NCBI GenBank assembly: GCA_025699005.1
Contig: JAILWI010000007.1
Coordinates: 1 to 64,000 of the forward strand
Length of the DNA: 64,000 nucleotides
Source of the DNA: Chloroflexota bacterium
Lineage (GTDB): Bacteria > Chloroflexota > Limnocylindria > QHBO01
Direction: 5' to 3'
Shown: in pieces, positions 1 through 13,595 of the stretch
How positions within the stretch are numbered: the stretch's first letter is position 1
How the letters are laid out: each line of letters begins with the position of its first letter
Position numbers and translations under genes: made by a program
The notes under the pieces: generated by a model
The model's database searches: none
The model's input: only the letters and a program-made list of their open reading frames with translations
Told to the model about the DNA's origin: nothing

Positions 1-64
1 CGCCCGTGGTGTTGGGTTGTAGTACCCCCCCCCCCCTCTGGGCGAGTCGTGGGGGGGCCCCGCA

Positions 65-403
65 TTGGCTCGGGGGGGGCCCCCGGGCAGGGGGGCGGGG
101 GCCCGGGGGATCCCCGCGCCCCCGACGCTGGCGCTCGTGGGAGCGGCCGGCCCCGAGATCGGGAAGAGGGTGCCGGCCGGCCGGCTGGCGGCGGCCTCCG
201 AGCCGGCTCGTGAGCCCCCGCTCGGCCCGGCGTTGCTCCTCGTCGTCGGCGCGGTCGGGCTCGTGCTCGCCGCCCTCGGGAGCCGCCGCTTCGGCAAGCT
301 CGAGACATCCGGCTCGGCGCAAGGTGAGCCGCACGAGGCGGCCATGGACGACGAGCCGCCGGCGCTCACGCTCGTCCGGCGGTCGCGTGAGCACGAATCG
401 TGA
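65..403 (+). CDS. C-terminal part of an unrecognised membrane-anchored protein
   Basis: The reading frame ends at a TGA just before the promoter of the nucleoside phosphorylase. The last ~65 residues look like real coding sequence: a hydrophobic helix (about residues 53-71, rich in L, V, G and A) followed by SRR and a charged tail, as in a protein with one C-terminal membrane anchor or the last helix of a multi-pass protein. The first ~100 bases of the window are long G and C runs and the frame meets a stop at 20-22, so the N-terminal half is probably lost or scrambled by sequence error at a contig edge. The start shown is only the first ATG of the open frame. Function cannot be assigned. Confidence 0.35.
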   Translation: MARGGPPGRGAGARGIPAPPTLALVGAAGPEIGKRVPAGRLAAASEPAREPPLGPALLLVVGAVGLVLAALGSRRFGKLETSGSAQGEPHEAAMDDEPPALTLVRRSREHES

Positions 404-416
404 GCGTGACGCGGCG

Positions 417-422
417 TATACT
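417..422 (+). promoter_or_regulatory. -10 box for the nucleoside phosphorylase gene
   Basis: TATACT lies 29 nt before the TTG start at 452, so transcription would begin near 429 and leave a short leader carrying AGGAGG at 441-446. No convincing -35 hexamer is visible. Confidence 0.5.
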
Positions 423-451
423 CCCGCCCGTTCACGCACGAGGAGGAGCGC

Positions 452-1345
452 TTGTCCCAGCCGACCCAGGCGGACGCACCACGAACCGGAGATCGCCAGT
501 ACCACATCGACCTCGTGCGCGGCGAGCTCGCCGAGTACGTGCTGCTGGTCGGCGACCCCGGACGGGTGGCGCGAGTCGCCGAGCGCTGGGATTCCGTGGA
601 GGTCGAACGGAGCAACCGTGAGATCACGACGGCCACCGGCACCTACCGCGGCATGCCCATCAGCTGCATGTCGACCGGCATGGGGACCGATAACGTGGAG
701 ATCGTCATGGCCGAGGTCATGGAGATCACCGATCAGGCGACCTTCATCCGTGTCGGCTCCTCCGGCGCGCTCCAACCCGAGATCGCCCTGGGCGACCTCA
801 TCGTGTCGACCGGCGCGGTCCGGCTCGAGAACACCACCGACTATTACGTCCACCCTGGATTCCCGGCGATCGCGCACCGTGACGTGGTCTGGGCCCTCGA
901 GGAGGGCTGTCGGGAGCTGGGGATCAGGTATCACGTGGGGCTGACGGCCACCGCTTCTGGCTTCTACGCTCCGCAGGGACGGGCGATGCGCACGCTCCCC
1001 GTTCGGTATCCTGAGCTCGCAGAAGAGCTTCGCCGCCAGCGGGTGGCGAACCTCGAGATGGAGTCGTCGGCACTCTTCGTGCTGGCACACCTGGCGGGAC
1101 TGCGGTCCGGGACCGTCTGTGCGGCCTACGCGCAGCGGACGGATGGCACGTTCCTGGAAGGCGCGGCGAAGGAGGCCGCGGAAGCACGCTGCATCGATGC
1201 CGGACTGGCCGGCATCCACCTGCTCTGGCAGGTCGACGCCGACGGGGGCGATCTGATCGCCCGCCGCGGAGCATCGCTCGACCGACAGGCGGGGGACCCT
1301 CATCAATCGACCGGTCCCGAGGCCGGCGAACAGGGAGGCAACTGA
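452..1345 (+). CDS. Nucleoside phosphorylase, uridine-phosphorylase-like
   Basis: PNP_UDP-family enzyme, expected to cleave a nucleoside with phosphate to free base and (deoxy)ribose-1-phosphate in cytoplasmic nucleoside salvage. Family hallmarks are visible in order: the phosphate loop VGDPGRV near residue 34, the STGMG segment, RVGSSGALQP with the phosphate-binding Arg, and the MESSALF segment with the Glu that contacts ribose. The RVGSSGALQPEI...GDLIVSTGAVRL stretch resembles Udp more than PNP or MTAP, but substrate is uncertain. At 297 residues it has a ~35-residue extension at the C-terminus rich in Asp, Gly and Gln. The TTG start is chosen because AGGAGG ends five bases upstream. It is followed after 4 nt by the small zinc-ribbon gene, so the two are probably cotranscribed. 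Confidence 0.85.
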   Translation: MSQPTQADAPRTGDRQYHIDLVRGELAEYVLLVGDPGRVARVAERWDSVEVERSNREITTATGTYRGMPISCMSTGMGTDNVEIVMAEVMEITDQATFIRVGSSGALQPEIALGDLIVSTGAVRLENTTDYYVHPGFPAIAHRDVVWALEEGCRELGIRYHVGLTATASGFYAPQGRAMRTLPVRYPELAEELRRQRVANLEMESSALFVLAHLAGLRSGTVCAAYAQRTDGTFLEGAAKEAAEARCIDAGLAGIHLLWQVDADGGDLIARRGASLDRQAGDPHQSTGPEAGEQGGN

Positions 1346-1349
1346 ACCG

Positions 1350-1493
1350 ATGGCGACCGAGGCTTACTGCGTCAAGTGCAAGGCAAAGCGTGAGATGCAG
1401 AACGAGAACAAGATCACGATGAAGAACGGCAAGCCTGCCACCGAGGGCGTGTGCCCCGTGTGCAGCACGAAGATGTTCAAGATCGGCGGCTGA
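1350..1493 (+). CDS. DUF5679-type mini zinc-ribbon protein, 47 aa
   Basis: A 47-residue protein starting MATEAYCVKC, with two CxxC pairs (C7/C10 and C35/C38) separated by 24 residues that include the KNGKPAT turn, and ending CSTKMFKIGG. This is the pattern of the DUF5679 family of stand-alone treble-clef or zinc-ribbon peptides; a structural zinc site is expected, but the biological role is unknown. A ribosome-binding site GGGAGG (1333-1338) overlaps the end of the phosphorylase gene, and the stop of that gene is 4 nt before this ATG. A strong hairpin follows 20 nt after the stop, so the gene ends its transcription unit. It is short enough to be missed by length-filtered gene calling. Confidence 0.8.
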   Translation: MATEAYCVKCKAKREMQNENKITMKNGKPATEGVCPVCSTKMFKIGG

Positions 1494-1513
1494 CCCCGCT
1501 CTTCTTTCGGGCC

Positions 1514-1545
1514 GAGGGGCGCGCCGGATCGCCGGTGCGCCCCTC
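1514..1545 (+). terminator. Hairpin after the zinc-ribbon gene
   Basis: GAGGGGCGC (1514-1522) pairs perfectly with GCGCCCCTC (1537-1545) around a 14-nt loop. There is no T-run, so it is at best a GC-only terminator; it separates the phosphorylase unit from the ROK-gap-pgk-eno unit. Confidence 0.5.
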
Positions 1546-1563
1546 GCCGTGTCCGGCGATCGG

Positions 1564-1569
1564 TAGAAT
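1564..1569 (+). promoter_or_regulatory. -10 box of the glycolytic operon (leaderless type)
   Basis: TAGAAT ends 9 nt before the GTG at 1579, so the predicted transcript would begin at or next to that codon. This argues against the alternative GTG at 1570, which would sit directly against the box. Confidence 0.5.
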
Positions 1570-1578
1570 GTGGGCCAC

Positions 1579-3611
<2,033 letters not shown>

Positions 3612-3618
3612 GGTGCCG

Positions 3619-6125
<2,507 letters not shown>

Positions 6126-6149
6126 CCCGCCCCTGCCCCGAAACGAACG

Positions 6150-6177
6150 ACGACCCCGGTCCATGGACCGGGGTCGT
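6150..6177. terminator. Perfect 28-bp palindrome between eno and rpsT
   Basis: ACGACCCCGGTCC and its exact complement meet at CATG, giving a self-complementary hairpin between two convergent genes. On the minus strand it is followed by TCGTTTCG, so it can act as a bidirectional terminator, better for rpsT than for eno. Confidence 0.75.
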
Positions 6178-6200
6178 CTGCCGTCGGGGAATGACCGAGA

Positions 6201-6728
6201 TCAGCTCTCGGAGTCCTCGTCGCTGCTCTTGGCGCGGCGCCGGGCGGCGGCCGACTCGCGGGTCGCTCGCGTCACGGCGACCTTCGCCTTGCCGGCGGCC
6301 GTGCGCGGGCGATCGGTGGCCTTGCCTGCGGCGGCCTTCGAGGCCTTGGCGGCGGCGACCTTCTTGCGCTGGGCGGTCTTGCTGGCGGTCGTTCGCTTCT
6401 TGGCGGCGACCGGCGCGCCGGCCTCGGTGCCATCGAGCAGGTGTGCGGCGTTGACCTTCGCCATCAGGCGGCTCTTGCGTCGCGCGGCGTTGTTCGGGTG
6501 GATGATGCCCTTCTCGGCGGCCTTGTCGAGCGCGCTGATCGCGGCGGTGACGGCCTCGGGGCCATCCCCGGTCGAACGCCCGAGGGCGATCTCGGAGGCC
6601 TGCTGCACGAGCGTCTTCGTCTCACTCCGCGTTCGGCGGTTCACGGCGCGGCGGCGGAGTGACTGGCGCACGCGCTTGAGGGCGGAGGGCGTGCGCGCGC
6701 CCTTCCAGGTTCGGGCCGTTCTTGCCAC
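6201..6728 (-). CDS. rpsT: Ribosomal protein S20 with a long basic C-terminal tail
   Basis: Residues about 12-98 are S20, a 16S rRNA-binding three-helix protein of the small subunit: SALKRVRQSLRRRAVN, then ALDKAAEKGIIHPNNAARRKSRLMAKVNA. S20 is normally about 85-95 residues; this one has 175, because residues ~104-175 form a low-complexity tail dominated by Lys, Ala, Arg and Thr, ending in an acidic SSDEDSES. The tail resembles histone H1-like or mycobacterial-type extensions that bind nucleic acid. The GTG start has GAGG eight nucleotides upstream. It is monocistronic, divergent from the VanW gene, with its own promoter at 6798-6827. Confidence 0.92.
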   Translation of the reverse strand: MARTARTWKGARTPSALKRVRQSLRRRAVNRRTRSETKTLVQQASEIALGRSTGDGPEAVTAAISALDKAAEKGIIHPNNAARRKSRLMAKVNAAHLLDGTEAGAPVAAKKRTTASKTAQRKKVAAAKASKAAAGKATDRPRTAAGKAKVAVTRATRESAAARRRAKSSDEDSES

Positions 6729-6797
6729 GTGGAATCCTCAACTCGACGACATGGGTTGCAACACGACACGCGCTCACGGGAGCGCGGCGGAGGCGGA

Positions 6798-6827
6798 AGT
6801 ATAGCATCGAGCCCCTGAGAGGACCAA
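6798..6827 (-). promoter_or_regulatory. rpsT promoter
   Basis: On the minus strand TTGGTC (6827-6822) and TATACT (6803-6798) are 18 bp apart. The transcript would start near 6790 and have a leader of about 60 nt, room for autoregulation typical of ribosomal protein genes, although no specific structure was identified. Confidence 0.55.
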
Positions 6828-7008
6828 CGGGGGGCTCGACAAGCGCGAGGCGAACCGCGACAATCCGACGACCGAGATCGGCGGGCCGGCCCGTGCGCCG
6901 ATGGTCGGATGCTAGGAGAATCGAAGGGGAGGAACCCGGGCTGCGCCCGGAACGAGGCGCGGCTCGCGCAACGATCGCCGCGCGCTGCGCGTCCTCCTCC
7001 CAACGCCC

Positions 7009-8916
7009 ATGACGACCACCACGTTCCCGAACCGTCTCATCCGTCCGGTGGCCACGCCCCCGGCGCGCCGCGCCATCGTCATCGGCTTCGGCGCCACGCT
7101 CCTCGCCGCGCTGCTCATCGCGTCCGCGGTGTCCACCGGCGTCGGCGTCGCAGCGGGCAGCAGCGCCCTCCCCGGCGTGACGGTCGGCGGCGTCGCCGTG
7201 GGTGGCCTGAGCCGGCAGGAGGTCGCCGATCGCCTTGCCGAGCAGCTCCCCTCCCTCTCGGCCGGCAATGCCACGCTGGCCATCGGTGACGAGACGGTGC
7301 CCGTGAGCTTCGAGGAGCTCGGCCGCGGCTACCAGGTCGACACGATGGTCGATGCCGCCATGGCCCTGGGCCGCGGAAGCAACCCGCTGGCCGATGGGGT
7401 CGCCCGCCTCCGCTCGCTCGTTCATGTCTCGTCTGTCCCGGTCGCGGTCCATGCCTACGACCCCGATGCGCTGGCACGGATCTCCACCGACATCGCCCAG
7501 CGCATCAGCGTGCCGGCCGTCGAGGCCTCCGTCGTCGCGGACGGCGCCACGTTCACCGTCAGCCCGGGAGCCACCGGCCTGCATCTCGAGGCCGGTGCGG
7601 TCGAGGCGGCGGTCGCCGGGGCGGTGAGCACGACGAGCCCCGCGGACGTCCACATCACGCTGGAACCGACCGTGGTCGATCCCGCCGTCTCGACCGAGAC
7701 GGCCGAGGCCGTCGCCGCGTCGGCCCGCTCCGCCACCGCCCCGCTGACGTTCGAGATCCCGGGGGCCGCCGCCGATGAGGCGCCGATCACCCTGGCGCCC
7801 GAGACGATCGCCTCCTGGCTGAGCTTCGGACCCGATTACGGCGGGGTCGCCTACGCGCTCCACGTCGACGAGGCAGCGGCGCAGGCCGCGCTGGCCGGGA
7901 TGGCCGAGACGGTCGACCGCGACGCCGTGAACGCGCGGATCGCCGTCGCCGCGGCCGGCGGGCTGGGCGGTGTCATCCCCGGCCAGGAAGGCCGCTCGCT
8001 GAACGTCGAGGCGTCCCACGACGCGCTGATGCGGATCCTCTCCCGGCGTGCCGCCGGAGCTCCGATCGCCTCGCTCGGGCTGGCCGTCGACGTCACCGAA
8101 CCTGCGGTGACGACCGCCGCGGCCGAGGCGATCCTGCCGCGCATGCAGATGGTCTCGTCGTGGACCACCTACTACGTGCCCGGCGACGGCAACGGCTACG
8201 GGAACAACATCAACATCGGCGCGCGCGACATCGACGGACGGAACCTGGCTCCCGGCGAGTGGTTCAGCTTCTGGGGCAGCATCGGTCCGGTCACCGTGGA
8301 GCGCGGATATCACTACGGCGGCGTGATCATCGGCGGCCGGAGCGTCGCCGGCGGCGCCATCGGCGGCGGCATCTGCTCGACCTCGACGACGATCTTCAAC
8401 GCTGCGCTTCGCGCCGGCCTCGAGATGGGGGATCGGGCGAACCACTACTACTACATCGACCGCTACCCCGATGGCCTGGACGCGACCGTCTACATGGCCG
8501 ATGACTGGGTGCAGGACATGACGTTCCGCAACGACACCGAGCACCCGATCGTCATCCGCGGCTTCGGTGGCAACGGCTTCGTCACCTTCCAGCTGTGGAC
8601 CGTCCCGACCGGTCGCACCGTCGTCCTCACCGATCCGGCGACGAGCAACCACCGCAAGGCCATCGACACCACGCAGGTCGTGGCCGGCATGGCGCCCGGC
8701 ACGAGCAAGCGCGTCGAGTACCCGCACGACGGCCACGACGTGAGCCGCACGCGGTACGTGTACGACGCGAACGGCACCGAGATCCACCGCAACACGTACT
8801 TCAGCTCGTATCGCACCGTGAACGGGATCGTGCAGACCGGGCCGGCACCGGCGCCCGAGCCCCCTGAGCCGCCCGGCGACACCGCCGATGCGGGCGCGGA
8901 GACGCCGGCTCCCTGA
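7009..8916 (+). CDS. VanW-family exported protein with PG-binding-type repeats
   Basis: A 635-residue membrane-anchored surface protein. An N-terminal hydrophobic helix (about residues 22-46) is followed by two repeats of the kind found in PG_binding_4/YoaR-like proteins (LPGVTVGGVAVGGLSRQEV, then a second copy near residues 255-330). The VanW domain lies at about 380-520: SWTTYYVPG, NINIGARDIDGR, LAPGEWFSFWGSIGPVT, GGGICSTSTTIFNA and FRNDTEHPIVIRG. The C-terminal ~110 residues end in a Pro/Ala/Glu-rich tail. VanW proteins accompany vancomycin-resistance clusters in some bacteria but are widespread and their biochemical role is unsettled; here there are no van neighbours, so a cell-wall role is inference. 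The ATG is used without a clear ribosome-binding site. Confidence 0.85.
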   Translation: MTTTTFPNRLIRPVATPPARRAIVIGFGATLLAALLIASAVSTGVGVAAGSSALPGVTVGGVAVGGLSRQEVADRLAEQLPSLSAGNATLAIGDETVPVSFEELGRGYQVDTMVDAAMALGRGSNPLADGVARLRSLVHVSSVPVAVHAYDPDALARISTDIAQRISVPAVEASVVADGATFTVSPGATGLHLEAGAVEAAVAGAVSTTSPADVHITLEPTVVDPAVSTETAEAVAASARSATAPLTFEIPGAAADEAPITLAPETIASWLSFGPDYGGVAYALHVDEAAAQAALAGMAETVDRDAVNARIAVAAAGGLGGVIPGQEGRSLNVEASHDALMRILSRRAAGAPIASLGLAVDVTEPAVTTAAAEAILPRMQMVSSWTTYYVPGDGNGYGNNINIGARDIDGRNLAPGEWFSFWGSIGPVTVERGYHYGGVIIGGRSVAGGAIGGGICSTSTTIFNAALRAGLEMGDRANHYYYIDRYPDGLDATVYMADDWVQDMTFRNDTEHPIVIRGFGGNGFVTFQLWTVPTGRTVVLTDPATSNHRKAIDTTQVVAGMAPGTSKRVEYPHDGHDVSRTRYVYDANGTEIHRNTYFSSYRTVNGIVQTGPAPAPEPPEPPGDTADAGAETPAP

Positions 8917-8947
8917 CCGACCGGCGGTACGGTCGGCCGGCGTCGGC

Positions 8948-8953
8948 TAGACT
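8948..8953 (+). promoter_or_regulatory. -10 box of lepA (leaderless type)
   Basis: TAGACT ends 8 nt before the GTG start at 8962. There is no ribosome-binding site between them. Confidence 0.5.
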
Positions 8954-8961
8954 TCCGCCCC

Positions 8962-10776
<1,815 letters not shown>

Positions 10777-10779
10777 CCG

Positions 10780-11442
10780 ATGACGTTCTTTGAGTCGCTG
10801 CGGCTGGCGATCGCGCTCGGCCTGACCCTCTTCCTCGTTCTCCTGCGTTTCGACTCCGAGCGCATCACCCGGTCGGACTACTTCCGCTACCGCACGCCGT
10901 GGATGGGGCCGGTCAGCTACTACATCCTGGTCATCGGCTTCGCCATCGGCATCGCCATCATCCTGCCATCGGGACGGGCGCAGCTCTTCCTCACGGGCGG
11001 CGACCCGAGCAACACCGCGGCGATCATGCTGGCCTTCGTGGCCGTCGCGCTGCTCAACGGCGTGGCGCTCGCGTTCCTGCGCTACGGAGGAATCCTGCCG
11101 CTGCCGATGGAGCTCGTGCCGAGCCGCGTTCTCGGTGCCGCCGCGAACGCCATCAGCGAGGAGCTCCAGTTCCGCTCCATCGTGCTCGGCATGCTCCTCT
11201 TCGCCGGCGTCCCGGCGGGCTGGGCGATCGCGCTCCAGGCACTCGTCTATGGCCTGGCGCACCGGCGCCTGTGGCACGACCGCGACTGGTACTTCCTCGC
11301 CGGCTCGGTGCTTCTCGGCTGGGCGGCCGGCGTGGCGACGATCGAGACCGGCTCGGTCCTCCCGGCCATCGTCGGGCACTTCGCCGTGACGATGAGCCTC
11401 TTCGCCTTCGCCGGAGGGCGCCTCCGCCAGCGACCGATCTAG
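10780..11442 (+). CDS. CPBP-family intramembrane metalloprotease
   Basis: A 220-residue integral membrane protein with about six hydrophobic helices. The CPBP (Rce1/Abi) motifs are visible: EELQFR (motif 1, two Glu and Arg) in the middle, LVYGLAHRR (motif 2 His), and VGHFAVTM (motif 3 His). The family includes prenyl-protein proteases and bacterial peptide-processing enzymes; the substrate here is unknown. It follows lepA by 4 nt. A GC hairpin lies 38 nt past the stop. Confidence 0.8.
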   Translation: MTFFESLRLAIALGLTLFLVLLRFDSERITRSDYFRYRTPWMGPVSYYILVIGFAIGIAIILPSGRAQLFLTGGDPSNTAAIMLAFVAVALLNGVALAFLRYGGILPLPMELVPSRVLGAAANAISEELQFRSIVLGMLLFAGVPAGWAIALQALVYGLAHRRLWHDRDWYFLAGSVLLGWAAGVATIETGSVLPAIVGHFAVTMSLFAFAGGRLRQRPI

Positions 11443-11479
11443 GAGCCGGTGGGGGGCGTGGGGAGGCTCGTCCGCCCAG

Positions 11480-11498
11480 CCCGCCCGCAGGCGGGCGG
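11480..11498. terminator. GC hairpin between convergent genes
   Basis: CCCGCCCGC (11480-11488) is the exact complement of GCGGGCGGG (11490-11498). It lies in the 145-bp gap between the CPBP gene and a convergent minus-strand gene and could stop transcription from both sides. The rest of the gap shows nothing further. Confidence 0.55.
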
Positions 11499-11587
11499 GA
11501 CCGGCTGCCGAGCCCAACCATGAACCACCTCGGCTCCGGGATTGGCCGGCAGCCTCGCCCGTGATTGACAGCTGGACGAGGTGCGGT

Positions 11588-12259
11588 CTAGGTCGAGAAG
11601 TCCTTGTCCTCCATCTCCCACGCGTGGTCGAGCGTGTGGTACGCGGAGTGCCGGATGAGGAATGCCAGCGTCCATGACCGCATCTTCCGCGCGACCTCGC
11701 CCGCGTTGTAGGCGCGGATGGCGGCGACGTAGTCGTCCCGGTACTGGCGGAGGCCATCGGGGGTCAGGGCCCCTTCCTCGGGGATGCGCAGGCCGACCTG
11801 TTTCGCGTAGTCCTCGCTCTCGTTGCGAATCGTGTGGCGGACGATCTGGGTCCGGTCGCGACCCCCGCCGCGGGGACCCTTCTGCATCTCCTCGGAGACG
11901 CGCGCCGCGACGCCGTCGAAGAACGCCCAGCATGCCCGCAGGAGGGTGATGCCTCGATCCAGGTCGGCCTCGCTCATCGGGTCCGCCTCGGCGGAACAGG
12001 GGGCGAAGGAGATGCCCCAGAAGTCGGTCGAAGGCGTTCCGACCTTGTCCTCGACGATCTCGAGCGGGCCCGCTGCGTCGAACTCGTCCGCCATGCCCGC
12101 GAGGTCGGCGACGGGGCGATAGCGCGCTCGATACGACTCGAACACCTCGAGTGCGGCCTCGGGTGTCTTTGCACCGCGGCTCCAGCCCGGCCAGTCCAGG
12201 CCGAAGGCCACGGCGCGCTTGGCCTTGGGGCCTCGGTCGATGACGGTGCGGACGGCCAT
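11588..12259 (-). CDS. Conserved hypothetical protein, possibly DinB-like
   Basis: A 223-residue soluble protein beginning MAVRTVIDRGPKAKRAVAFGLDWPGW. I do not recognise a characterised family. The C-terminal helix RHSAYHTLDHAWEMEDKD, with three His residues spaced along one face, recalls the metal-binding helix of DinB/YfiT-like four-helix bundles, and the rest is predicted mostly helical; this is a weak resemblance, not an assignment. The ATG at 12259 fits with a CATCAT box (12271-12266) six nucleotides upstream, resembling the leaderless promoters of neighbours. It is transcribed away from hemW and toward the CPBP gene. Confidence 0.65.
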   Translation of the reverse strand: MAVRTVIDRGPKAKRAVAFGLDWPGWSRGAKTPEAALEVFESYRARYRPVADLAGMADEFDAAGPLEIVEDKVGTPSTDFWGISFAPCSAEADPMSEADLDRGITLLRACWAFFDGVAARVSEEMQKGPRGGGRDRTQIVRHTIRNESEDYAKQVGLRIPEEGALTPDGLRQYRDDYVAAIRAYNAGEVARKMRSWTLAFLIRHSAYHTLDHAWEMEDKDFST

Positions 12260-12319
12260 GGCGCGATGATGCCGCACGCGCCGGCCACGGTGTGGCCCGA
12301 TCGAACCCGCGGTCGGTCG

Positions 12320-12325
12320 TAGACT
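12320..12325 (+). promoter_or_regulatory. -10 box of hemW (leaderless type)
   Basis: TAGACT ends 6 nt before the ATG at 12332, in the divergent gap with the minus-strand hypothetical gene. It is identical to the lepA box. Confidence 0.5.
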
Positions 12326-12331
12326 CCGGCG

Positions 12332-13507
12332 ATGGAGCCCTCGCATCACCTCTACGTCCACGTGCCGTTCTGCCGGCTGGTGTGCGCGTACTGCGACTTC
12401 GTCACGGTCGGCGGACGGGCGGACGACATCGGGCGCTATGCCGATGCCGTGCGGCGCGAGCTCGAGCTGCGACCGGCGCCGGGCGAGCTCCGCACGGTGT
12501 ACTTCGGTGGCGGCACGCCGTCGCTCCTCGACGGGGCGACGATCGGCTCCATCCTGGATGCCGCTCGCGCGCGGTGGGCCTCGGTCGCACTGGATGAGGT
12601 GACGCTGGAGGCCAATCCCAGCGGCCGCGAGACGCCGGACTGGGAGGGGTACCGGAGGGCCGGCGTGACGCGCATCAGCCTCGGCGTGCAGTCGCTGCGC
12701 GACGAGGAGCTGACATCCCTGGCCCGCGGCCACACCGCGGTGGAGGCTCGCGACGCGTTCGCCTCGGCCCGCGCCGCGGGATTCGCGGACGTCAGCATCG
12801 ACCTGATCTACGGAATCGGCGGACAGACGCTGGACGACTGGCGCGACGGGCTCGAGCGCGCGTTGGAGCTCGGGCCGGATCACATCAGCTGCTACGCCCT
12901 CCAGCTGGCCCTCCAGCCCGATGAATGGGCCGCACCTCCCAGGGCAGGGGCGCTGCGCTGGCGCGACCGCATGGTGCGTCGGCAGGACGACGAGCTGGCG
13001 GGCGACCAGTACGCGCTCGCCGCCGATCTTCTCGGCGAGGCCGGGTACGCGCAGTACGAGCTGAGCTCCTGGGCGCGGCCGGGTCGCGAGAGCCGGCACA
13101 ACGCCGCGTACTGGGCTCGACGGCCGTACACCGGGATCGGCGCGGGCGCCCACTCGTACGACGGGGTGGCCGAGCGCTCATGGAACGAGCGCGACCTCGA
13201 CGCCTATCTCGCCGGGGTCGAGGTGGGGGAGCGTCCGATCGCCGGCCGGGAGGCGCTGGATGCGACCACGCGCGCATTCGAGGCCGTGGCGCTCGGCCTG
13301 CGTCGCGTGTCGGGGATCCGGCGCTCGGACATCGCCGCAGAGTTCGGCGAGGACCCGCTCGATCGGGACCCGGCGGCCGTGGAGGAGGTGGTACGCGCCG
13401 GCCTGCTCGAGCTCGACGGTGATCGCGTCCGGCTCACCGCTCGCGGCCGGCTCATGGCCAGCGAGGTGCTCCTGGCATTCGTGCCGGAGGCCGTCGCCCG
13501 GCGTTGA
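12332..13507 (+). CDS. hemW: HemW-like radical SAM protein (heme chaperone family)
   Basis: Radical SAM enzyme of the coproporphyrinogen-dehydrogenase superfamily. The cluster-binding motif is C14-x3-C18-x2-C21 followed by DF, that is CRLVCAYCDF; true HemN oxidases carry a fourth Cys two residues later, so this is HemW-type, thought to bind and deliver heme rather than oxidise coproporphyrinogen. Further support comes from YFGGGTPSLL, EANP, RISLGVQSL and IDLIYGIGGQT, then the HemN C-terminal domain. The 391-residue length is normal. The hemW-hrcA-grpE-dnaK order is common in bacteria. Its TGA sits inside the -35 hexamer of the hrcA promoter. Confidence 0.88.
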   Translation: MEPSHHLYVHVPFCRLVCAYCDFVTVGGRADDIGRYADAVRRELELRPAPGELRTVYFGGGTPSLLDGATIGSILDAARARWASVALDEVTLEANPSGRETPDWEGYRRAGVTRISLGVQSLRDEELTSLARGHTAVEARDAFASARAAGFADVSIDLIYGIGGQTLDDWRDGLERALELGPDHISCYALQLALQPDEWAAPPRAGALRWRDRMVRRQDDELAGDQYALAADLLGEAGYAQYELSSWARPGRESRHNAAYWARRPYTGIGAGAHSYDGVAERSWNERDLDAYLAGVEVGERPIAGREALDATTRAFEAVALGLRRVSGIRRSDIAAEFGEDPLDRDPAAVEEVVRAGLLELDGDRVRLTARGRLMASEVLLAFVPEAVARR

Positions 13508-13533
13508 CACCGCCTTCCGGGGAGCGGTACCAT
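13504..13533 (+). promoter_or_regulatory. hrcA-grpE-dnaK promoter
   Basis: A consensus -35 TTGACA (13504-13509) and a -10 TACCAT (13528-13533) are 18 bp apart. The transcription start would be near 13540, just upstream of a CIRCE operator. Confidence 0.75.
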
Positions 13534-13548
13534 GCCGCAATCACCGTT

Positions 13549-13575
13549 CTGGCACTCTAGCCCCGAGAGTGCTAA
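13549..13575 (+). promoter_or_regulatory. CIRCE operator upstream of hrcA
   Basis: CTGGCACTC-N9-GAGTGCTAA matches the CIRCE consensus (TTAGCACTC-N9-GAGTGCTAA) with a perfect right half and two changes in the left half. It lies just downstream of the predicted transcription start, where bound HrcA would block RNA polymerase, giving autoregulation of the operon. Confidence 0.92.
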
Positions 13576-13595
13576 CACGAACTCCGGAGGTCGGC

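Noticed and set aside
6-944. 312-codon open frame over the left edge and the phosphorylase
   Set aside because: Arg/Ser/Pro-rich out-of-frame translation of the phosphorylase gene and of low-complexity DNA.
7009-8916. Vancomycin-resistance locus suggested by the VanW domain
   Set aside because: No vanH/A/X/R/S genes nearby; VanW domains are common in surface proteins unrelated to resistance.
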